Assembly (NCBI GenBank): GCA_945931735.1
Contig: CAMEPN010000157.1
Location: 1 to 5,244 of the forward strand
Direction of reading: 5' to 3'
DNA from: an uncultured Clostridia bacterium
GTDB taxonomy: Bacteria > Bacillota > Clostridia > Oscillospirales > Ruminococcaceae
DNA length: 5,244 nt
Positions 1-5,244 of this stretch are shown in pieces. Numbering within the stretch: position 1 is the first letter of the stretch; every line of letters begins with the position of its first letter. The notes beneath the pieces are model-generated. The model was not told where the DNA came from, ran no database searches, and was given only the letters and a program-made list of their open reading frames with translations. A program made the position numbers and the translations under genes.

Positions 1-737
1 GAATATACGGGTATCTCGCCGTCCTCGGTATAAACTCCGCCCGAAGAGATCACACGGGTCTTTCTGTCCTTTACAAAGTCCTCGAAAATTCCCGCTGCCG
101 TTGTGCTGAGCCGCTTTACCTTATCCTTGACCTGCTCTCCCGCCGCGCGCATTTCAGCAAGCTGCGCTTCCTTTGAAAGGTCAATATTCGCGAAATCGAC
201 CTGCAAGGGAGCAGTGTTCCTGCCGCTTTTCTGAATGACCTTGTCCTTATAAAAGAACTTTGAAAAATCAGAGTCCTGCCCGTAGCTGACAAGGCTGACC
301 GACGCGCCTGCAATATTCAGCATATACAGGAGGTACAGCTCTTTAAGCCCCGCGCCGCCGATAAATAACACATTTTTTGGCTTGACAGCAAGATATTTCA
401 TGAGCCAGCACAGCATGACGAAATAGGTGTTTTTCTTATTCGCGCCGCATTCGTTGACCGCGTGAAGAAGCACCTCGGCGATCGCCGCGCTGTCGCAGGT
501 GATATGCACGTCGCTTAGCCATGCGTCAAGCCCCGATTTGATCGCGGCGGGATTTTCAAATCCTGCGGCGGTATATGCCGCGGCGGAGGTTATTTCCCCC
601 GTAGAGGGCATTGGCAGCTTATCGCGGAAGAACAGTCCGTTTTTTTGCGCCGAAACAAATTGTTGAATTAGGAAATTGCGGAATATATCGGGGCTGTCAT
701 AACCCGTATATCTCGTGAATTCCTGCGGTTGTGTCAT
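1..737 (-). CDS. YceG-family protein of the ter biosynthetic module, partial (N-terminal part)
   Basis: An open frame starts at the ATG at 737 and runs without a stop through 245 codons to the window edge, so the C-terminus is missing. The sequence begins MTQPQEFTRYTGYD, then LPMPSTGEI at 41-49. A hydrophobic strand with a glycine-rich turn, VLFIGGAG (123-130), is followed by a helix and the strand SVSLVSYG (146-153), a Rossmann-like alpha/beta arrangement. Residues 187-225 are charged and probably helical. No signal peptide is seen. I assign it to the YceG family ('putative component of biosynthetic module', B. subtilis YceG, roughly 500 residues) from the N-terminal RYxGYD-like and P-P-T/S-x-E-I patterns, the alpha/beta core and above all its position after two TerD genes; the match is from memory. 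Members are found with TerD, TerC and TelA genes and are predicted to act in making or handling a small metabolite; no activity is proven here. It uses CTA, TTA and TCA codons more than its neighbours. Confidence 0.65.
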   Translation of the reverse strand, partial: MTQPQEFTRYTGYDSPDIFRNFLIQQFVSAQKNGLFFRDKLPMPSTGEITSAAAYTAAGFENPAAIKSGLDAWLSDVHITCDSAAIAEVLLHAVNECGANKKNTYFVMLCWLMKYLAVKPKNVLFIGGAGLKELYLLYMLNIAGASVSLVSYGQDSDFSKFFYKDKVIQKSGRNTAPLQVDFANIDLSKEAQLAEMRAAGEQVKDKVKRLSTTAAGIFEDFVKDRKTRVISSGGVYTEDGEIPVY

Positions 738-744
738 TTTCAGA

Positions 745-752
745 CCATCCTT
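745..752 (-). promoter_or_regulatory. Shine-Dalgarno site of the YceG-like gene
   Basis: AAGGATGG on the minus strand, seven bases before the ATG at 737, within the 21-base gap after the preceding stop codon. The match is imperfect but well placed and supports the chosen start. The ATG inside this motif opens only a two-codon frame (ATG GTC TGA) and is not a gene start. Confidence 0.6.
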
Positions 753-758
753 TTTTAT

Positions 759-1997
759 TTATTCCTCGACATCAATGCCGTAGCGGTTGCACAGCCGCGC
801 CATTCCGTCGCGGTAACCCGCGCCGACGGCGGACAGCTTCCACTCGCCCTTGTAGCGGTAAATTTCCACCGCGACCACCGTGGTTTCGTCCGAAAGCCCG
901 TCCATCGTAAAGGAAATCCTCTCGCGACCGTCCGCGCTGATGGATATCTTCGGGAGCTGTACGCGGGAGAAGTTCTTCGAAGCGTCGCCCGCATATATCG
1001 AATATGCAACAGTGATTTTGTGAACACGGTAGTCAATTTTCTCAAAGTCTATCTCAATATGCCCGTCGTTCGGGAAGTAGCAGGCTTCCTCGTGCTCCGA
1101 TATTTCGTTCCCGAAGAACACCAGCCCCCTGTCACCGAGCGAACGTTCGCTGTCGTCAAGCAGGAACAGGTACGGGTCAATGTCAATATCGGACGGCTTT
1201 ACACAGGAAAACGACAGCGAGCAGCGCCCGCCGATGTACTGATAAAGCGAAACACGCTGTCCCTTTTTCATTTCAAGCAAGGGCATATCGTAAACGGGCG
1301 CAGGCGTTGATATCGACACGATGTCGGTATGCACGGACGTCTGCTCGGCGTTTGGAAGTATCTCGCTTTCGCTGCGCTCCGGCGCAGTATATATGCGGAG
1401 CATTTCCGCCTTTGCCGCGTCGGTTTTCGGGCGGCCTGTTATGTATATCCGCCGCGTGAACTGCGTCTTGACCAGAAGCTCGGCATAAAGGAACATCTGC
1501 GTTCCGATACCGCTAACGGTTATCGTCACATCATTCCTGCCCGCGGGAATATGCTGCGGAGCGACCCTTACGCCCTGAGTTGAACAGATAAGCTCTGCGT
1601 CCGCAGGAACGTTTACGGTCATTACATATGTGTTTTCACTTTCCGCCGCAAATTCACCGAGGTCAAGAGTGCGCGGTATATCAAAGATACCGTCCTCCCT
1701 TCCGAAGCCTCTGACAGCGCCGTAGACCTCGACATCACGCACCGCTGCGGGGAATTTGGTCACCACAGCGGGAGTGTGCGCATCGTCCTCCGTAAGCTCG
1801 GCGCGCAGCCCCTCGATCGTTACCGACGGAGCGGTTATCTCAATGATGCTGCCGCGCTTTGCCCACAAGGTAGTATTGTTTCCCACTACGCGAAGCGGTT
1901 TCGTGATATACACAGGACCCTCAAACTCTCCCGACGGCAGCATCGCAGTGCCGCCGTGCGGGGTGCGCCCGATTATGTCGTTGATGTTCTCAGCCAT
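759..1997 (-). CDS. Beta-helix-like N-terminal region fused to a divergent TerD domain
   Basis: A 412-residue, probably cytoplasmic protein with no signal peptide or membrane helix. Residues about 17-100 show short repeating strand-turn units (LPSGEFEGPVYI, LRVVGNNTTLWAK, IIEITAPSVTIEGLRAEL) like rungs of a right-handed beta-helix of the pectate-lyase/NosD kind. Residues about 110-190 look like a second beta-rich segment, followed by a polar linker (205-235). Residues 239-412 form a TerD domain: KKGQRVSLYQY (244-254), DIDIDPYLFLL (270-280) and the C-terminal YRYKGEWKLSAVGAGY (380-395), which closely matches the same part of the upstream TerD. The GWD motif is absent, and the acidic calcium loop is replaced by the shorter CYFPNDGHIEID (306-317), so Ca2+ binding is probably weakened or lost. 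A role as a scaffold or sensor partner of TerD is an inference. The family is recognised through the TerD domain; the N-terminal call rests on the repeat pattern alone. Confidence 0.85.
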   Translation of the reverse strand: MAENINDIIGRTPHGGTAMLPSGEFEGPVYITKPLRVVGNNTTLWAKRGSIIEITAPSVTIEGLRAELTEDDAHTPAVVTKFPAAVRDVEVYGAVRGFGREDGIFDIPRTLDLGEFAAESENTYVMTVNVPADAELICSTQGVRVAPQHIPAGRNDVTITVSGIGTQMFLYAELLVKTQFTRRIYITGRPKTDAAKAEMLRIYTAPERSESEILPNAEQTSVHTDIVSISTPAPVYDMPLLEMKKGQRVSLYQYIGGRCSLSFSCVKPSDIDIDPYLFLLDDSERSLGDRGLVFFGNEISEHEEACYFPNDGHIEIDFEKIDYRVHKITVAYSIYAGDASKNFSRVQLPKISISADGRERISFTMDGLSDETTVVAVEIYRYKGEWKLSAVGAGYRDGMARLCNRYGIDVEE

Positions 1998-2002
1998 TGC
2001 CG

Positions 2003-2008
2003 CCTCCC
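2003..2008 (-). promoter_or_regulatory. Shine-Dalgarno site of the beta-helix/TerD gene
   Basis: GGGAGG on the minus strand, five bases before the ATG at 1997, inside the 29-base gap after terD. It supports this ATG as the start and independent translation of the gene within the operon. Confidence 0.8.
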
Positions 2009-2026
2009 GTGGATACTAAAGAAATA

Positions 2027-2611
2027 TCAGACGTTAACGCCGTAAGAGCGGCACAGAGCCTCAAGTCCGCCCTGATATCCCGCAGCAACCGCGTTGAACT
2101 TCCAGTCGCCGTTGTATCTGTAGATCTCGCATACAACGAGCGCAGTTTCTATCGAAAACTCCTCAACAAGGTCGAAACGGAGAACTTCCTCGCCGTGCTC
2201 GTCATCGGGGTTATCTATCTTCAGAACGCGGACATAGGAGTTGGAAACCTGTCCGAAATTCTGATTTTTCTGCTGTGCGTCGAAAATAGTAACGGTAACG
2301 GCGATCTTCTCGATCTCGGGAGGGATCTTTTTGAAGTCGATGATGATAGCCTCGTCGTCGCCCTCGCCCTCGCCTGTTCTGTTGTCGCCGGTGTGAACTA
2401 CCGCGCCGTTTCTTGCGGAAAGATTGTTATAGAAAACAAAGTCCTCGTCCTTAAGAACCTTGCCGTTTGCGCCCAAAAGGAATACGCAGGCGTCGAGGTC
2501 GAAATCCTGACCGCCGTCATAGCGGTTGGTGTCCCAGCCAAGACCTATTCTTGCCAGTGTAACGGACTTGTCCAGACTTACACGCTGTCCCTTGGAAAGA
2601 TTAACTGCCAT
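2027..2611 (-). CDS. terD: TerD family calcium-binding stress protein
   Basis: A 194-residue cytoplasmic protein of normal TerD length. TerD-family proteins (TerD/TerE/TerZ, B. subtilis YceC/D/E) are Ca2+-binding beta-sandwich proteins linked to resistance to tellurite, oxidative and membrane stress, colicins and some phages; their exact mechanism is unsettled. The family signature is complete: N-terminal LSKGQRVSL (5-13), GWD at 25-27, the acidic strand DFDLDACVFLL (36-46), the calcium loop HTGDNRTGEGEGDDE (73-87), DAQQKNQNFGQV (111-122), and the C-terminal YRYNGDWKFNAV (164-175). No signal peptide or membrane helix is seen. The start is supported by a perfect AGGAGG. It lies 75 bases after the calcium pump and ends with TGA 29 bases before a second TerD-domain gene. 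The gene symbol follows the family; TerE or YceD would be equally valid names, since paralogues are not separable here. Confidence 0.95.
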   Translation of the reverse strand: MAVNLSKGQRVSLDKSVTLARIGLGWDTNRYDGGQDFDLDACVFLLGANGKVLKDEDFVFYNNLSARNGAVVHTGDNRTGEGEGDDEAIIIDFKKIPPEIEKIAVTVTIFDAQQKNQNFGQVSNSYVRVLKIDNPDDEHGEEVLRFDLVEEFSIETALVVCEIYRYNGDWKFNAVAAGYQGGLEALCRSYGVNV

Positions 2612-2619
2612 TTTATTTT

Positions 2620-2625
2620 CCTCCT
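2620..2625 (-). promoter_or_regulatory. Shine-Dalgarno site of terD
   Basis: A perfect AGGAGG on the minus strand with an 8-base A-rich spacer before the ATG at 2611. It fixes that start codon and suggests strong translation. Confidence 0.9.
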
Positions 2626-2646
2626 GTATATTATCGACGAGCGTCC

Positions 2647-2670
2647 GTCGGCAGGCTGTCCCTGCCGGCG
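2647..2670 (-). other. Intergenic hairpin between the ATPase gene and terD
   Basis: A GC-rich inverted repeat: CGGCAGG (2649-2655) and CCTGCCG (2661-2667) form a 7-bp stem around a 5-base loop. Two further pairs (2646/2670 and 2647/2669) lie beyond one mismatch. On the minus strand the stem is followed by mixed sequence leading to the terD ribosome site, not by a T run, so it is not a standard intrinsic terminator. It could stabilise or process the mRNA, or slow polymerase between the two genes. The pairing is seen directly; the role is unknown. Confidence 0.5.
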
Positions 2671-2686
2671 TGCCCGTTATTCCAGT

Positions 2687-5244
2687 TTACTGCTTATTGC
2701 CTGCCGCTTTGACTATCGCCTTTCTGATGAGGTCGATCGGTATGATGGATATAGCCATAACAAGTACGACCAGCCACTCCTTCAGATTAAGACCATATCC
2801 GCTGAGGATAGCTCCGCCGAGGTAGGTCATGAGTATCTGTACGACCGCGATAATTCCGAATACCGTAAGGAAGCCCTTGTTCCCGGAAAGATTGTCGAAC
2901 AGGTTCATGCGGTCTGTTCTTGCGTTGAACGCGTTGAATACCGCGATGAAGATAAAGAAAGCAAAGTATGCCGTATGCAGGAACATATGCGGCTCGGTGT
3001 CAAGCGTGTTCTGTCTGATAAGCCCCCACTGCTCGAGGTAGCTGTCGCCGCCGAGCGGGAAGCTGCCGAGAACCAGCAGACCGAGCGAGAGAATGAATGT
3101 CCACGCCGCGCCCGTAACTATCTGCGACATCATGTTCTTGCTGATGATAGGTTCGTTTCTGCGCTTGGGCTTTTCCTTCATGAAACGGCTGAGCGCAGGC
3201 TCGCCGCCGAATGCAAGCGCCGCGAGGGTGTCCATTACGAGGTTTACCCAAAGTATCTGGATAACCGACAGCGGGTTTTCAAGTCCGATAAGCGGGCAGA
3301 TAAAGCTGATAAGAACCGCAGAAACGTTGATAGTGAGCTGGAATACGATAAATTTGCGGATAGAGTTGAATATCGTTCTTCCGTAAAGTATCGCGCGGTC
3401 GATGGAGTTGAAGTTGTCGTCGAGGATAACGATATCGGAAGCTTCCTTTGCGACCTCCGTACCGCCGCCCATTGCGAAGCCAACGTCGGCTTTCTTGAGC
3501 GCGGGAGAGTCGTTTACTCCGTCGCCGGTCATACCTGCAACAAGGTCAAGCTCCTGCGCGAGACGGACAAGACGGCTCTTATCGGAGGGCAGCGCTCTCG
3601 CGATAACGCGGATATCCTTAAGCTTTGTCTTTATCTCCTCGTCGGACAGCTTTGCAAGCTCGTCGGAGGTCAGTACGATATCAGTATCATTTTCAAGCAG
3701 ACCCGCTTCCTTTGCGATAGCGACAGCGGTTTCCTTGCGGTCGCCGGTTATCATTACAACCTGAACGCCTGCGCCCTTAACTTCCTTGATAGCCGTTACG
3801 GACTCGGGACGTACCTCGTCGCGTATGCCGACAACGCCGACCAGCGTCCAGTTGTTCCCTGCGGGAAGCGATTCCTCGCCGAGAGCGTCCTCGCTCGTTG
3901 CGATTGCAAGCACGCGGATAGCGCGGTTTGCAAGCTCGTCGATCTTCTTGTTAAGCTCGGTCATGTTGAACGGCTGCTTGTTTCCGTTTTCGTCGTAATA
4001 ATGCGAGCAGCGCTGGAGTATCTTTTCGGGCGCGCCCTTGATAAGCGAAAGCGAATAATCGCCGTCGACCTGCGTCGCGGAATATTTGTTGGTGGAGTTG
4101 AACGGGATATTGCCGAGTGAAACGACCTCTGCCTTGCAGGGTTCACCCGCCGCGAAGCCGAGGATAGCGCGCTCTGTCGCGTTGCCGCCGATAACTCTCA
4201 TGTCCTTGCCCTCGCCGCTGATAACGGAAAGAGTGTTCTTATGAATGGACAGCGAGAGAATGTCATGGAGCTTGCCCTTGACCTCGCCAAAGGTTTTGTA
4301 TTCGTGTACCGCGCCGTCGATAAAGGACACTGCTTCAAGCTTGCCCTTTGTGATGGTGCCTGTTTTATCGGAGAAAAGGATATTCAGAGAGCCTGCGGTT
4401 TCGATACCCGCAACCTTTCTTACAAGGACATTATCCTTGAGCATCTTGCCCATGTTCTGCGCGGAAACAATGGCTATCATAAGCGGGAGCCCCTCGGGGA
4501 CAGCCATTACGATAATGATTACCGCCAGCATTACTGCCTGAATTACAGCCTCAACAAGGGTCAGCCACTGGAACTCGCCGCCCGCGAAGAGCACCGCCTG
4601 AACGCCGCCGTCAACGAAGAACAGCGTCTTGAGGAGCATTGCCACAGCGATAGCGATACCGCCGATATAGCCGAACTTGCTTATGCCGTTGGCAAGCTTG
4701 CCGAGCTTGAGCTTGAGGGGAGTGTCGCGGTCGTCGTCGGTCTGAAGCTCGCTCGCGATCTTGCCGTAAACGGACTTGTCGCCGACAACGGTTACCTGCA
4801 TTACAGCGTTGCCGGAGCATACTACCGCTCCGCGGAATACCTTGTATTCGTTATCGAAATTAGTGTTCTCGTCGGTGTCAGTCCAGCCCTCGGGAACAGC
4901 GATCTTCTTAGCCTCGCGGCTCTCGCCGTTGAGCACGGACTGGTCTACCTTTACGTCGCCGTCGATTATGATACCGTCCGCAGGGATCTTGTCGCCCGCT
5001 TGCAGAAGTATCGCGTCGCCGGTAACTATGTCGTTTATCGCAACTTCGGTGATAACGCCGTTGCGGTATACCTTGCACATGATGCGCGAAGCCTCTTCCT
5101 GAAGCTTCTGGAACGCGTTTTCGTTGCGATATTCGGAGAACGTGGAAACCAGCGTCGCCAGCGCTATCGCGATAAATATTCCGATAGGCTCGTACCATTC
5201 GGGTGCGCCCTCCTTGATAACTCCCACCATGCCGACCACCGCAA
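2687..5244 (-). CDS. Calcium-translocating P-type ATPase, PMCA-like (P2B), partial at the 5' end
   Basis: Membrane pump predicted to export Ca2+ from the cytoplasm using ATP. The reading frame is open to the window edge, so the N-terminus and first membrane helix are missing; about 850 residues are visible (numbered from the GTG codon at 5239). In order: membrane helix near 13-32; actuator loop with NGES at 104-107, where most P2 pumps have TGES; helices around 190-207 and 230-258 with PEGLP at 248-252; phosphorylation motif DKTGT at 291-295 (Asp291); nucleotide-binding KGAPE at 401-405; TGDR at 498-501; hinge TGDGVND at 571-577; then C-terminal helices with Asn638, Asn666 and Asp670. Ala641 sits where SERCA has the site-I glutamate, and Glu249, Asn666 and Asp670 match site II, so a single Ca2+ per cycle is expected, as in plasma-membrane pumps. 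The protein ends soon after the last helix, with no calmodulin-binding tail, which is usual in bacteria. It stops with TAA 75 bases before terD. Specificity for Ca2+ is inferred from motifs. Confidence 0.95.
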   Translation of the reverse strand, partial: AVVGMVGVIKEGAPEWYEPIGIFIAIALATLVSTFSEYRNENAFQKLQEEASRIMCKVYRNGVITEVAINDIVTGDAILLQAGDKIPADGIIIDGDVKVDQSVLNGESREAKKIAVPEGWTDTDENTNFDNEYKVFRGAVVCSGNAVMQVTVVGDKSVYGKIASELQTDDDRDTPLKLKLGKLANGISKFGYIGGIAIAVAMLLKTLFFVDGGVQAVLFAGGEFQWLTLVEAVIQAVMLAVIIIVMAVPEGLPLMIAIVSAQNMGKMLKDNVLVRKVAGIETAGSLNILFSDKTGTITKGKLEAVSFIDGAVHEYKTFGEVKGKLHDILSLSIHKNTLSVISGEGKDMRVIGGNATERAILGFAAGEPCKAEVVSLGNIPFNSTNKYSATQVDGDYSLSLIKGAPEKILQRCSHYYDENGNKQPFNMTELNKKIDELANRAIRVLAIATSEDALGEESLPAGNNWTLVGVVGIRDEVRPESVTAIKEVKGAGVQVVMITGDRKETAVAIAKEAGLLENDTDIVLTSDELAKLSDEEIKTKLKDIRVIARALPSDKSRLVRLAQELDLVAGMTGDGVNDSPALKKADVGFAMGGGTEVAKEASDIVILDDNFNSIDRAILYGRTIFNSIRKFIVFQLTINVSAVLISFICPLIGLENPLSVIQILWVNLVMDTLAALAFGGEPALSRFMKEKPKRRNEPIISKNMMSQIVTGAAWTFILSLGLLVLGSFPLGGDSYLEQWGLIRQNTLDTEPHMFLHTAYFAFFIFIAVFNAFNARTDRMNLFDNLSGNKGFLTVFGIIAVVQILMTYLGGAILSGYGLNLKEWLVVLVMAISIIPIDLIRKAIVKAAGNKQ

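Noticed and set aside
116..313. A 65-codon minus-strand open frame
   Set aside because: It overlaps the YceG-like gene in another frame, is rich in Arg and Ser as typical of out-of-frame reading, and has no ribosome site of note.
729..1310. A 193-codon open frame on the plus strand
   Set aside because: It is antisense and in register with the TerD domain of the 412-residue protein, with no domain features of its own. It ends where that gene uses a TCA codon.
2647..2670. Intrinsic terminator after the ATPase gene
   Set aside because: The stem is real, but the downstream minus-strand sequence is mixed and lacks the required T run.
2626..2686. A possible promoter for terD, with GATAAT as a -10 element
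   Set aside because: The -10-like sequence lies only a few bases before the AGGAGG, which would put the transcript start at or inside the ribosome site. No TTGACA-like element lies at a suitable distance.
1997..4120. A 707-codon open frame on the plus strand
   Set aside because: It is exactly antisense, codon for codon, to terD and the calcium pump, both of which have full family motifs. Its translation shows no recognisable domain, and its length is explained by the absence of TTA, CTA and TCA codons in the true genes.
5228..5239. The GTG at 5239 or ATG at 5228-5230 as the true start of the calcium pump
   Set aside because: Either would delete the N-terminal region and first membrane helix found in all P2 ATPases. 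The frame is still open at the window edge, so the start lies outside.

Overview
The window holds four genes, all on the minus strand, so transcription runs from high to low coordinates. In that order they are: a calcium-type P-type ATPase whose 5' end lies beyond base 5244; a canonical TerD protein; a two-part protein joining a beta-helix-like N-terminal region to a divergent TerD domain; and the first 245 codons of a gene that I assign, with moderate confidence, to the YceG family of the ter 'biosynthetic module'. Coding density is very high. The three gaps are 75, 29 and 21 bases, each with a Shine-Dalgarno sequence, and no gap holds a convincing terminator or promoter. The simplest reading is one operon whose promoter and remaining members lie outside the window on both sides.

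The organism is probably a Gram-positive bacterium of the Clostridia, perhaps a Ruminococcus-like Oscillospiraceae member. This rests on the purine-rich AGGAGG-type ribosome sites, roughly balanced base composition, the PMCA-like calcium pump, and the TerD plus YceG-type gene arrangement known from Firmicutes (Bacillus subtilis yceC-yceI is the reference). It is an inference; no marker gene is present.

Functionally this looks like part of a ter (tellurite/chemical stress/phage and colicin resistance) system. TerD domains are calcium-binding folds. Here a calcium-exporting pump with the residues of a single-site P2B enzyme lies directly upstream of one TerD protein with an intact acidic calcium loop and a second TerD domain in which that loop is shortened and largely stripped of acidic residues. 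The final gene belongs to the part of ter systems predicted to make or process a small molecule. The system type is not new, but the linkage of a calcium pump to one calcium-competent and one apparently calcium-impaired TerD protein, and the beta-helix/TerD fusion itself, are the most interesting points. No RNA genes, mobile elements, CRISPR arrays or long repeats were seen.
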